This document shows positions 34,146 through 45,309 of a DNA stretch of 64,000 nucleotides, one piece after another. Every line of letters begins with the position of its first letter. The stretch's first letter is position 1. The DNA is from Myrica gale (lineage: Eukaryota; Streptophyta; Magnoliopsida; Fagales; Myricaceae): the NCBI GenBank assembly GCA_963930655.1, contig OZ005606.1, positions 19,880,001 through 19,944,000 of the forward strand, written 5' to 3'. Both the position numbers and the translations under genes were made by a program. The notes below the pieces were generated by a model. The model made no database searches and was not told where the DNA came from. It saw nothing but the letters and a program-made list of their open reading frames with translations.

Positions 34146-35194
34146 CATTGACTTTTTTCTCATTTAGCATCTTGTTAGTGCCCGGATCATTTCTACTCTC
34201 CAAATCCTTGACTTCTTTATCAAAGTCTTTGATAATCCTGAAATGACAAGCAGAATTTGTCTTTCTAACTAAGAAGATAAAGTTTGACAAAAAGACAAGG
34301 AAAGAGGGGAGGAGGTGCTATTTAATCCACACACACACACAGAGCAAAAGCAGCAGCATTACATAAGACATTTATCTCCATGGCCCGCTTTGTTTATTTG
34401 CAATTTTCAAGCATCAATTAGAAAGTAGGGACTGGCCTTTGGCAAGAGCTAGACACCTAATTCTATGTGCAAATTACCATGATCTCGAGACCTAAAGGCA
34501 GTTGAAGTCCTTAAGCATATTATTTACTGATGAGTTACTGAATGACTCTGAAGGTCTTATTCTCAAGAACACAAAAACTCATACTGCCCTAATCCTTACA
34601 GTAAACTAATTTTCTTTCAAATGTACTTATAAGATCAATGGTCAATCTAGGTATAGGAAAACAAAGATGAGAAAACGAAACAAAGAGCAAGAGTTGGAAC
34701 AGAAAATTGAAATTTGAATTGATATCTCTTATATGATGTTAATAAGTTATTTGAATAAGACCGCCGCCTTTAATCTTATTAGTTCACATGAGTGCAACCA
34801 AAACCACCCCATCACCAAATTCTCCTCGGTAAAATTACAACAAATAGACTCTCAGATTCAATTATCCATCAGTTCACTGAATTTAGTAATTGCCCACAAT
34901 CTTCAGAGGCCAAGAATCATATGTCTGTAACAGTCATCTTCAAATGTAACTTTGCTAGCACATCAAATACAATACTTAGCTGAAACTGCACAGTACTACA
35001 TTCGTCAAATCTTTTAAAAATGCTGCTTATAGATTTTAAAAGCAGACACCTACAAAGAGAGATTAGCGAAAGACAGAGAAAGTAAAGGTCCATTCTAATA
35101 CCTCTTACAATCGCGCATCTTTTCTGTGAGCTCTTCCAACTGCCTACTCTGCCTATTAGAGTCTTTAACCTTCTCCAACTTTTGAAATCCATTG
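34146..35194 (-). pseudogene. captured NPSN11-like SNARE gene fragment (two exons) in CACTA
   Basis: Minus-strand exon 35194-35102 (acceptor CCACAG, donor AAGAG/GTATTA) encodes NGFQKLEKVKDSNRQSRQLE and EELTEKMRDCKR. Exon 34237-34146 (acceptor TTTCAG, donor ATG/GTGGGT) encodes IIKDFDKEVKDLESRNDPGT, then NKMLNEKKSM. The two exons join in frame and match the N-terminal helical region of Novel Plant SNAREs (NPSN11 group), Qb-SNAREs of the cell plate and plasma membrane. Neither the N-terminal exon nor the Qb-SNARE motif and transmembrane anchor was found, so the piece cannot give a SNARE. Intact splice sites show it was captured as genomic DNA, not as a processed transcript. GC-rich sequence at 35700-35870 may be the captured gene's 5' region. 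Confidence 0.85.
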
Positions 35195-35951
35195 CTGTGG
35201 CATCGCAAAATACTTCAGAATCAGTCATTAGCAAAAGATTGCGTCCAACATTATAGCAATATTGTCTCTAAAGCTAATTACATCCATAGCTAAATCGATA
35301 TTGGCTATAAAATCTGGCAATAAAATTAAGCACCAAACTTGTTTACCCAGAGCCTTCTAGTACATCTCGCAAACTCAGGCTTTAAAAACCGCTGGCTGTC
35401 CTCTGTTATCGAACACGACTAAAATGCCGAAGCGCTCGACCTCTTGAATATAGCAGAACAAAACCATGGAAATCCCTAATGAAACTAGTTCTTCATATAC
35501 GAATGGAAATGAAAAACGCAAATTCCATGCATCAAAGCAACCGAGTCCCTACGAATTTAGAAGGCTTAGACATGGGCATAGAACCCGGAGGGACAGACAT
35601 GCGAAAAACTTACAGATTGAGGATGACATCTTCGTTCTCCCCACCAGTGGAGACGACGACCTCCTAGAGACAGAGAAAACCCAAACCCTAAGTGAGAGAG
35701 AGCGTCTTGTAGGAGTGAAGGGAACGAGGAATTTGAGACAAGGAGAGAAGGAAGGTCAGCCTCAGTGAGAGATCTTTTGATGAAGAGGAAGAGGGAGGGA
35801 TTTCGATCAGAGAATAAAAGAGGAGAGGGAGGGAGAGATTTCGGTGAAGGGCGCGCGCGGGAAATGAAAATGAAACTTACTGTGGTGATTTTCTTTTCCT
35901 TTATATTTTCTTTTCTTTTATATTTTGATTTATAAAATATTATTTTATTTT

Positions 35952-36183
35952 GAGATAAATGCAAAATCAGTCTATGTGCTATAAGCAAAAATCGATTTAG
36001 TCTCTATGATATGAAAAGCATCGATTTAGTCCCTGTAATTTCAGAAAGTGATAAAATCAGTCCATGATGGAGGACCAATAACAAACGAAAATAGAATCAC
36101 AAGGACTAAATCGATGTTTTTAATATCACATGGACTAAATCAATTTTTGTGTATAACACATGGACCAATTTTACATTTATCCC
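35952..36183. mobile_element. foldback MITE inside the CACTA
   Basis: GAGATAAATGCAAAATCAGTC... and the complement of ...GGACCAATTTTACATTTATCCC pair over about 100 bp (shared AAAATCGATTTAGTC, AACATCGATTTAGTCC). The GGGATAAATG end resembles the MULE TIR at 11308, so it is probably a MULE-derived MITE. Confidence 0.85.
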
Positions 36184-36189
36184 TTTTAT

Positions 36190-37489
36190 TTTGGTAAAGT
36201 AAAATTGTAAGCTACATGAGCAGCTGACATGTCAAATTAGTGTCAGATAAAAAAATAATTAAAAATAATTGGTGTCAAATTTTAAAATATATATAATGAA
36301 TTGTGACTACATTATACTATATATGCATATATATATATATATATATATATACTCATATATATCACATAACAACAAGTGATATAGTATTTAAAATCTTTAT
36401 ACTTAGTATTAAATACATAACATTTTATTTTACATTATTTTTATAACTAATATAATAATCTTAATTAAAATATATTGGTAGTAATAATATGTAGTACTTA
36501 TAATTTAAAAGTATAATGCCTTCTATATAACATTGTATTATTTGTTATACGTGTTTATCATATACATGATATGTGCTAATTAACCTAAGAACTTTATATG
36601 TATGTACCTACCTAATAACTAAATCATAGTCTCTAAGACCATATATTAAGTTATATACTTTAATTTCTTAAGCTAATCTCACAATATATTTTTGTACTTT
36701 ATATGTAAGACTTTCCTTGATGGAAAGAATGAACTTCGATAAAGTTGATTAACATGGGTTAACAACTATTAGATTATGTTAATGACATACGAGTGTTTAT
36801 TTCACTTTATGTTCAATTTATTTACATACTTTGTATATATACTGACATATGATATATAAATATCATACTTTTTTTTGGATAATTCAATATTAGGATCATA
36901 TTATATGTATACTTAATTTCAATGTGAAAAAAAGAATAATAGGTTGGTAGTAATAATATATAATACTTATAATTTAAAAGTATAATGCTTTCTATATAAC
37001 AATGCATGATTTGTTATATGTGTTTATCATATACATGATATGTGCTAACTAACCTAATGACGAAATCATAGCCTTTAAGACCATATATTAAGTTATATAC
37101 TTTAATTGCATAGCTAATCTCACAATATCTTTTTGTTTGAAATTAAATAATATGTCCTAATTAAACAGTATTACATTACTAATTATTCAAAATATATATG
37201 CTAATTATAAGTATGATAATATATGTTTTCTAAACTACTTAGATTTCAAAACCTTAATTGGTATATATATGATAGAATTCAAAACCTCTATGCTTAGATA
37301 TTATTCAATTCGATTAACATACTTTACACGTTTTAAGTTATGTACTCTAATTGCATAAGCTAATCTCACAATATATTTTTGTTTGAAAGTAAATAATATG
37401 TCGCAGTTAAATAGTATTATTATATTACTAATTATTTTTTTATAAGTAATAATTATTCAAAATATATATGTTCATTATAAGTATAATAA
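36190..37489. other. AT-rich CACTA interior, no gene
   Basis: Contains a (TA)n at about 36324-36350 and a duplicated block: GGTAGTAATAATATGTAGTACTTATAATTT...CATGATATGTGCTAA at about 36476-36580 recurs at about 36945-37050. No coding signal. Confidence 0.7.
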
Positions 37490-38265
37490 TAGCAGCGACG
37501 TTTTAAAAAAGCGCTGGTAATTCCCCAGCTTATAGCAGCGTTTTTAAAAACGCTGGCGTTTCCCGCTTTTAGCAGCGTTTAGAAAAACGCTGGTGTTTCC
37601 CACTTTTAGCAATGTTTTTAAAAACGCTGGCGTTTTCCCGCTTTTAGCAGCGGTTGTTTAAAAACACTAACGTTTCCTGCTTTTAACAGCGGTTTTTTAG
37701 CAGCGTTTTGAAAACGCTGGTGTTTCCCGCTTTTAGCAGCAGTTTTAAAAATGCTAGCGTTTCCCCGCTTTTAGCAGCGCTTGTTTAAAAACGCTGGCGT
37801 TTCTCATGATTTCCAACAACAGTTTTTTAGCAGCTTTTTTAAAAAACCGCTGCTATAAGCGGAGCAACGCCATCGTTTTTAAAAAAGTTGCTAAAAAACC
37901 GCTGCTAAAAGCGGGAAAATGCCAGCGTTTTTCAAAACGCGGCTAAAAAACCGCTGTTAAAACTCTTTTGACTTTTAACAGCGGTCTTTTTAAAACCGCT
38001 ATAGGTGAATTTTAGCGGCCCTTTTGTTGACCGCCGTTTAAAAGACCGCTGTTAAAAACTTCGTTGTCTTTTAACAGCGGTCCTTTTAACGGCGGTCGAG
38101 AAAAACGCCGCTAAAAGGCACCTATAGCGGCGCTTTTGATGACTGCTGTTAAAAAGACCGTTGTTAAAAGTGAAAAGAGTTTTAACAGCGGTTTTTTAGC
38201 GGCGGTTTAAAAAAGCGCCGCTATAGGTGCCTTTTAGCGGCGTTTTTCGCGACCGCCGTTAAAAG
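37490..38265. repeat. right subterminal repeats of the CACTA
   Basis: Same unit type as the left end. Direct units (AGCAGCGTTTTTAAAAACGC) run up to about 37860, then inverted units (AAAACCGCTGCTAAAAGCGG) lead to the right terminus. More extensive than the left set. Confidence 0.9.
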
Positions 38266-38285
38266 ACGGTTTTTTTGTAGTGTGT

Positions 38286-40723
38286 TTTACCTGTTGAACT
38301 TTAGTCTGTAAATCTTGTAATGTGACAGGTTTAGAGATTTTGTTAAACTTGTCTAAGATTTTATTAAGACTGACTTGGGTTTCAGGGATTTTTAATTTAC
38401 TTTCCTTTTTACTTAACACATTTTTAAATTTGGAAAGATATTGAGCCTTGAGCTCAGGATCCTCAACTTTGTCGATTAAATCGAACAAAAGTTCTTCTTG
38501 TTGACTTAAAACATTCAAGGTTTTACTTGGGTGACAACAATTATCTTGACATCCTAATTTTTGGTTAGAGGTGTCAGATTCTGTATCGGTACTAGGGTTG
38601 GAACTAGAATTAGTGGATGAGATATCATCTATTTCTAAATCATTATCACTAGAATCTCTTAATTCTAAGATGACAAATAATTTTACTTTTTCATTTGTTG
38701 GAATGTCTAAAGAATTTATGTTTTCTTTAACTCGACATTCAGAACTGTAATGACCTAGCTTTTTACATTTGTAACATCTAATTTTACTTTTGTCTTTAGG
38801 TGTTGATTTCTTCCTAAAGGTTTTTTGGTAAAATTTTGGCTTACTAGGTTTACTATCTTCGGGAGGGGTAGGACTCCTAAATGATTTTTTGTGGTATTTG
38901 TGTGACTTTCTGAAAGAAGATCTTTCTTTGTGGTGTTTCCTACGGGATGGTGCTATGGGAGGTAGACCATATTGTTCGCAGAAATTACCCATTTCATACT
39001 TAGCTGCTTTTCTATCTTTGCTAAGTTGATTATTGATCTTCATGTTAATACACATCTTCATATCTTCTTTGTTGATGGTACTAACAAGGTCACCGTAAGT
39101 CAAGGTATCATATTCTATGATTCCTGAGGGCTGACTTAAGATTTTTCTAATCTTATGTGCAAAGAGATTAGGGAGACCATTGATGAATTTTTCTTTCCAA
39201 AAAGGATTCTTACAATCATCCCTAAGTATGACACGGGAAATGAAGACATCCTTATACCAACGGAAATCACTTAAGGTTGGACACTTAAGGTTACTTAATT
39301 GGTCATGAATCCTAGGTGAAATATTACTAGGAGTACCAAGAAAACGTTTAATAATGGTATAAATAAGAGTATTAATACCATCACTAACACCTTGACCTAT
39401 TCTTTCATTAAAAATTGGAAATCCTTCTTCATCATGCTGAACAGCACAACGAATGAGATCTCGATCACTTTCGGTAAGGTACTTTTCCCACCGTTGGCGT
39501 AAAGAGCTAGTGAAGCCAGAGACAATTAAATCAACGACTTCTGGATGACTAAGAGAATGGTTTACTAAGTAGCTGTTTGCTACCATGGTTATATGCTGAA
39601 GTTTATTAAGGATTTCTTGTTATGAAAAACCATCAATATTCCATTCATATAACTTGTCACTTGAGACAGAGAATTAACTTTGAAAATTCATTTCTTCGAA
39701 TTGAAGATCAGGAGGAATGAGTTTACTATACCAATTCTTGGTTAAAGACATAGGGTTAGGACTACTAGACCTAATCCTGTTGACCTCTAACTGTTTGAAC
39801 TGGTTTTCGATTTCACTAATCTGATGATCAGAATCTGGATCCGTATCAAATTCAGAGGAGACTTGATTGAGAGCACTTACTTGATGGGAAGAACCAGATT
39901 TCTTACCATTTGCTTTACTTGGTTTTAATTCACTTATCATCTGCGTGACCTTACTAAGAGCTGACTGTTCTGAGGTTTTTAAACCTAAAGGTTTACTAGG
40001 CAGCTGAAGTAAAGGCTTATCAGAAATGAGAGTTTGACCATCAAACTTAGATTCAATTTTGTCTAATTGCTTACCTATGGTCTTAAGGCATTGATTTTTA
40101 TAATTGTTTTGTTCAACCAATTTCTTATTACCATCATTGTCAGTTGCAACCTTAAAAGGGGAAGCTGTTATCTAAGTTCCTTTATGAGTTATGACAATTT
40201 CTTCTAGAGGTGGACGATTAGAGGTAATGGACTTCTTATCCGAAGTAGTCCATTTGGATTTTGTGAGGACTCGGACATTCATGGTATGATAATTTTCAAA
40301 ATAAATGAAAAAGGGAATGTCTTGACCTAGCTGACGCATGAAAGCTTGCCATGAGTCATAGATGACTTGTTTTTCAGCTTTTGTGTGTCCTTCATGATAT
40401 TGATTTCTTTTACTTGAATTTTCTTTTGACATAAAATCAGCTTCGAGCTTTTTCATGTCAGGCTTGAAAGTTTTACTTATGGTCATCAACTGTGGGTTAA
40501 CATATTCGAAATCTGTTTGGGTTGGTGACTCTTGACCTTCATCATCTACATCTTCGACTAATTGTCCTGATGTAGAGGCTTGGTTTGGTAGATGAGAATT
40601 AACCGAATACAAGGATGTACTAACCTGAGAGTTAATATGGATACCCTTAATTTGTCGGTTAATGGTTTCATGAAGGCTAGAGGTAGATCTACGGGCTGAT
40701 TGGTTACCTGGTTCCTGGACCAT
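38286..40723 (-). pseudogene. Pararetroviral coat-protein region with CCHC zinc knuckle
   Basis: Frame-consistent open segments 40723-40172, 40120-39674 and 39586-38286 are separated by stops. The last carries a basic Lys/Arg/Ser-rich stretch and a C-x2-C-x4-H-x4-C knuckle at about 38775-38734, followed by an acidic Asp/Ser-rich tail, the layout of caulimovirid coat proteins (RNA-binding and packaging). The first segment is the linker between movement and coat domains. The open frame runs artificially into the CACTA (to 38234). Stops such as the TAAs at 39676-39674 and near 39621 show it is dead. Confidence 0.88.
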
Positions 40724-40729
40724 AAGGGG

Positions 40730-41632
40730 TGTAAAACCTCCTCAGGGTGCATCAAAACTAATCATAACCGTACCATCTAGATACTGTTGGATCATATCTA
40801 ACTTGTTAATGTTTTGGGAAACATTAGTGATTGAGTTTTCATTTTCCAACAACTAATCACTTGGTAGAGTTACTTCATTCCAACGGATCGACTTGGGGAC
40901 CCTAATGTTGGCATCACTTGTATGACTTTGGATTAACAAAGTTTGATCTTTGGGACTTTTTACTAAGGCATGGACGTTGAGGTTGGTCTTGATACACTTG
41001 TACTAAAATCCTATAGATCAAAGCTAAAGGCTGACTTCCTTCTAACATTTCATAACCTGACGTTTTAATGTTCAAGGTTAATGCTTTTAGAAGATGTTTG
41101 TCACTTAAGCTTAAGGTAAAATCGGGGAAACAATCAAATAGATGGGGCCATTATGAAGGCTTGACTCGATAATTCCTAAAATACTTGTGATGTAGTCTGT
41201 GAACCTAGCATCACGTAGACACAGAAGGACAGAAGCATCAACTCCTCTGCAAGTTAATGGTTTTACTGGAACTTGAACTAATTCGATGTGGATGAAGGTG
41301 AAGCTTTGTTCCCTATGTTTTTTGACAACAGAAGGAGATAGAAGTTGACATTTTTCATGGGTTTTACTTAGAGCGTATACCTGCTCTACGGTTTTGACAT
41401 GGTAATTACCTTTAAAAGATAAATGATTAAAACTTGACTTGGAGTATATTTCACTACTGGAAACCTTAGGGATATTCCAATCCTGAAGGTTGGTGTTGAC
41501 TTCGTTGATTTCAAATTCTTCTTCATTTACTATTCCTGGAATGGGTTGAATGGAACCGGAAGACCGGGAACTCGTGGAAGAAGAAGATCTAAACATCCTA
41601 TTCATGTTTAAACTTCTAGACACTTGAATCAA
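40730..41632 (-). pseudogene. Pararetroviral movement-protein (30K-type) region
   Basis: The open segment 41632-41111 starts with a Ser-rich tail and continues into a 30K-superfamily-like domain (recognised by its conserved spacing after a K-x-V-E-Q-V-Y stretch and by its position at the polyprotein start). A frame change near 41145 moves the continuation to another frame, and further stops follow down to about 40770. This is the N-terminus of the polyprotein. Confidence 0.8.
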
Positions 41633-41889
41633 GCTAAAACAAAAGACTTAATGAATCAACAATAAACCTTACCTAAGCTTCAACCTTTCGACTCAACAAA
41701 CTTAAAAGGACACACCCTCTCAGGCCACTTCGCTCAGGCCACTCTGGTCTTACTGTTTGGACGCTGGACTTACTGTTCATGTATGCTTCTAAACTGCTAA
41801 GACTGGGGTTTAACTTAGATAGATTACTGGAGATTTGCTAAGAATTCTGAAGTAGAGAGACCAAATGGCTAAAAATTCATAAGCAATGA

Positions 41890-42255
41890 TTTGAAGATAT
41901 AGGGTTAGGACGACTAGACCTAATCCTGTTGACCTCTAACTGTTTGATTGGTTTTCGATTTCACTAATCTGATGATCAGAGTCTGGTGACCTTACTAAGA
42001 GCTGACTGTTCTGAGGTTTTTAAACCTAAAGGTTTACTAGGCAGCTGAAGTAAAGGCTTATCAGAAATGAAAGTTTGACCATCTAACTTAGATTCAATTT
42101 TGTCTAATTGCTTACCTATGGTCTTAAGGCATTGGTTGATATAATTGTTTTGTTCAACCAATTTCTTATTACAATCATTGTCAGTTGCAACCTTAAAAAG
42201 TGTAAGCTGTTATCTCAGTTCCTTTATGGGTTATGACAATTTCTTCTAGAGGTGG
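41890..42255 (-). repeat. second, internally deleted copy of a viral segment
   Basis: Matches 39745-40212 closely but lacks about 110 bp (the gap lies at about 41987) and has a few substitutions. It ends abruptly at CTTCTAGAGGTGGA, after which the sequence changes to a (TA)n. It is either a separate viral fragment or a rearranged tail of the same integration. Confidence 0.9.
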
Positions 42256-42475
42256 ATCTAATATATATATATAAGATGCAAATTAGTAGGATCTAATTGC
42301 CGCTTTCAGTCTTAGCAAATAATATGTACGCGTATTAATTTTTTTATGTTTTTAGTCCTTAATGTTCGATATTTTAACTAAGACACTTTTTACATTATGT
42401 TGGGAATTTTTTTTGTCATTTCGCCTTATGTGTTCGACCCCCTTCAAATTAGATCCAGGATCCACCACTGGTCAT
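42256..42475. repeat. possible hAT-type element end
   Basis: Ends in GGATCCAGGATCCACCACTG (to 42472), the complement of the CAGTGGNGGATCC ends common to plant hAT elements. The left partner was not identified. Confidence 0.35.
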
Positions 42476-42793
42476 TGTTTCAGTCATGCCCACAAAAGCA
42501 ATACTTCGATATATTTTTGAATATGTGGGTCGAAAACGATATGATATTATGATATCTTTGCACCCCTTTTCTACTCCATCAGACCAGAAGTGAGACATTT
42601 GTAATTTAGTTCTCTTAGACTTTCCTTCTCCAGAGCTTCCTTTTGGTAAAAAAATGGAGCTGTCAAAAGCTCCTTTGCTGGAGATGCCCATACCATTATT
42701 CTTGGGCGAGAGAGATCTCATATCTCTTAACTTTCAGACTCTAACATTTTGTTGTTGCCTTCTTTATTGTCAAATACAGAGAGATTATTGCTC

Positions 42794-43024
42794 GTAAACA
42801 AAGTTCGAGTTCTCGTCGTTGTTGAAGGAGTCATAGGTGGCTTGGCATAAATCGCCGCACCTGAGGATGAGTTTGCGGAGGGAGAGGTTGAGGGGATCTA
42901 AAAGTTCTTCCCAGCTATTGCTGCCCAGGAGTTCTGGCCATGTAGGTTCAGATGCTTCGATCGTTGAGTCCATGGTTGGAAAAGGTGTTGACCCACCGTT
43001 GCCTTTTGAAATTTCAGACGACAT
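42794..43024 (-). pseudogene. Class-II phospholipase A1 (DAD1-like lipase) gene fragment, N-terminal part
   Basis: From the ATG at 43024-43022 the frame reads a short leader, then [20 protein letters not shown] and [19 protein letters not shown], the highly conserved N-terminal block of plant PLA1-II enzymes. These cleave sn-1 acyl chains from galacto- and phospholipids; some members feed jasmonate synthesis. Similarity stops about 10 codons later and the frame ends at 42785. The catalytic GxSxG, Asp and His are absent. The fragment lies next to a MULE-like arm at 43130-43250, which suggests capture by a transposon. It is not a gene able to give enzyme. Confidence 0.8.
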
Positions 43025-43129
43025 AATGTAGGTATGCTGACATGAAATGGCGACCTGGCAACTCAATAATGCCACGTGACATGTACGCTGACGTGGATGA
43101 TTATGCAGTTAAGGAGATGGACCACAAAA

Positions 43130-43250
43130 TGACTGATGAGTGTTTTTGTAAAAAAAAAAAATATTCAAGGACTAAAATTTTGAAGTCTGAAGGTGGATGA
43201 CTAAATTGAAAGTGTAAAAAATCTGAGGATTAAAATGTCAATTCCCCTTC
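43130..43250. repeat. MULE-like terminal arm beside the PLA1 fragment
   Basis: TTCAAGGACTAAAATTTTGAAG...GAGGATTAAAATGTCAATTCCCC is the complement of TTTTAGTCCTTGAA / ATTTTAATCCTC phrases that resemble the arms of the MITE at 18945-19256. A partner arm near 42350 (TTTTTAGTCCTTAATG) is weak. Confidence 0.5.
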
Positions 43251-43939
43251 TTTTTTTTAAGACTTCAAAGGAGACATTTGTTATTTGGGGAAGACGTCGA
43301 TGTCTTGATGGTCGTGTTTATTTTTTTTAATGACATGACAATGATATTTTCGACATGGGTTAATGTGTTGGCATAGTGGATTGTACAGATAACACATGAA
43401 CATTAACTCAGTCAACAAATTAGACACGTGTTCTATTATTATTGGTCATGATGTAGATGATTTTGACAGGTCAACCTATTCCGTTAGTTTGTAGATGAAT
43501 TTCGGAAGAGAGAGCATTTTTGAAAAACCTATATAACCGGAAAAAAAAAATGGAGGGAGACATTTTCGAGAACAACGGTACTATTATAGCGAGTCTGAAG
43601 TGGCTCCAAAATGGCTGCATTAAAGATAGTAATGGCCTCGCTAACCCACTGCCGAGCTCTGACATATGCGGCCACCGCCTCTGCATCAGCCTTATCCTGC
43701 GCGCCTGGTGCCACATCCACCTGACCTTATCAAGTGGATACGTAGGGAAGGTGGGTTCGTCCACCCGGCAGTGAAGATAGCACAGGAGGACTCCACCGGT
43801 CTTGGACTCGTTGCCTCTGCAGAAATCCCTAAAGGGTCCGACCTTATTGCCCTTCCTGATCTCCTACCCTTGAGGTTCAAATCGGACGGTGTGGATGGAC
43901 TTGACTCTGTTTCGGCCAATCTGGTTCACCAAGTTCCTG

Positions 43940-45309
43940 GTATGAACTTTTGCTTTTCTACTTGAGTCAATTAGTGTTGGGGCTGATTTTACGTTGTAGA
44001 CTATGTTTTTGAATTTTTTTTATTAATGGGTATGTGCATTCTGCCATTTTCTATTTCACGAACATGAATGGGGTTTTGATTGTTAAAACTGCTATGGGTT
44101 TTGGATGATGGGTTTGTTCAAAATTGTATGGAATTCGCGTTCAAAAAAAAATTGAACGTAATTCAATCTGTTTTTCTTTTGAATTACGGGAGTGTTTCAA
44201 CTGCAACGAAATCGTTACTCCTATTTCGTAGAGTGCTGTTTTTATGTCTTCATTGCAAAAATAAGGCAGGAAAAACCTAGGATGAATGACAAGTATAGAG
44301 TTCCCTGCTCTACATTGAAACTCTGAGTATTAGCTGCACAACTAGCAAATTGTGTACGTTTTCTGAAACAACAGTGAGTTGTGCCTTTGGAGTCATTAGA
44401 GCGTATTTAGATAATCAAGATGGCTGTCAGGTTTCTGGATTGGCCTATGAGAGTTCTGAAAGGTCTCACTTAATGGAACCAGCATTCTGGGAAGTTGGCG
44501 TTCACTACTCTTGAGTTTGATGACTATGGGTGGACTATTTTTCAGCACCTCTTAGTCTCTCCTTTGTGTTTGAAAAATTTGGTAATCATTGCTTCAGGTT
44601 TCAGGAGAACACATGATTCTTTCTTCTAGTTTTTCTTTTGTTCTCTTGCTCTTTCTGCATAAAACGTGCAGGTTTTGTTAAATTCAACTACACTTGGGGA
44701 TTTTTGTATAGTGGAATGAGTGTGATGTGGAAGGGTCTTATGATTATGGGGATGCATATACTATCATTTTCGGGTAGACTCTCAGTTGTGATTATGCACT
44801 GGATGAAAGACTGGTATCTATCTTGTTCTAATAGAAAGAATCTGTTAATGAAGTTTATCACGTCTTAAGCAACTTCGATTTACAACTTACAATCTGAGGG
44901 ACCCAGAGATGAGTTTATTTGGGCTTTTTTTCTTTTTATTTTTTTTTCCGGGCGGGAGGGAGGGTAAAGCAGGGGTTTGTTTCGAAAACTTGTGTCTACA
45001 TCATTTAACTACCTATATAGAAGCATTTTTCCATACTTCTTATTGACAGCATGACTTAAGAAGCTGTGGTTAAGTTCCTTATTGCTTAATAAGTGTAGCT
45101 ATGGCATGCAAAAATGAGTGTTATGGTCATGGACATCTGTCCTTGCTTTATGTATTGTTACTAATTTGCTCATGAGATAAGATCCTATTCCTGTATGATA
45201 GCTCGCAGAGTTCCTTTCGCAGTGTAGGTTAGTAACTCCAACTTGTGTAATTTAGGCTGTTCTGAGTTTTCAATATGAGTAAATTGGACATTGTGGGAGC
45301 ATTTGGCAG
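43940..45309 (+). other. intron 1 of the SET-domain pseudogene
   Basis: GT at 43940 and AG at 45308-45309, phase 1, about 1.37 kb. No element was recognised in it. Short ORFs here (for example 44080-44280, 44638-44868) are intronic noise. Confidence 0.75.

Larger units (their letters stand above)
32401..38282. mobile_element. CACTA (En/Spm-type) transposon, 5.88 kb, non-autonomous, TSD TGT
   Basis: Ends are CACTACAAAAAAA (32401-32413) and TTTTTTTGTAGTG (38270-38282), a perfect 13-bp inverted repeat. The 3-bp flanks TGT (32398-32400 and 38283-38285) are identical. Both subterminal regions carry dense GC-rich repeats of the AGCAGCGTTTTTAAAAACGCTGGCGTTTCCC kind in both orientations, typical of CACTA transposase-binding regions. 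No transposase or TnpA-like gene is seen. The interior holds SNARE gene exons, an AT-rich field (36190-37480) and a MITE. It sits in the viral polyprotein between coat protein and protease, and excision of one target copy restores the viral frame. Confidence 0.96.
24850..41640 (-). mobile_element. Endogenous pararetrovirus (Caulimoviridae, florendovirus/petuvirus-like), interrupted by three later insertions
   Basis: On the minus strand, in order: 30K-type movement protein region, coat protein with CCHC knuckle, aspartic protease, reverse transcriptase, RNase H, and a second ORF overlapping the end of the first. Removing two solo LTRs (25775-27547, 28192-30088) and a CACTA (32401-38282) with their target duplications leaves about 7.3 kb, the size of a whole caulimovirid genome. 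The main reading frame is the same from 41632 to 30228 once the CACTA is removed (a local frame change near 41145 apart), broken by many stop codons. It is therefore one near-complete but dead copy. An intergenic region lies at about 24850-25085. Outer edges are approximate; no LTRs exist, as expected for this family. Genus placement is from memory of the two-ORF layout of florendoviruses. Confidence 0.9.

Noticed and set aside
35566-35988. 140-codon minus-strand ORF in the CACTA
   Set aside because: Ser/Leu/Pro-rich translation of a purine-rich, 5'-UTR-like stretch; no family signature.
41976-42161. Separate small viral gene
   Set aside because: It is part of the deleted duplicate of 39745-40212.
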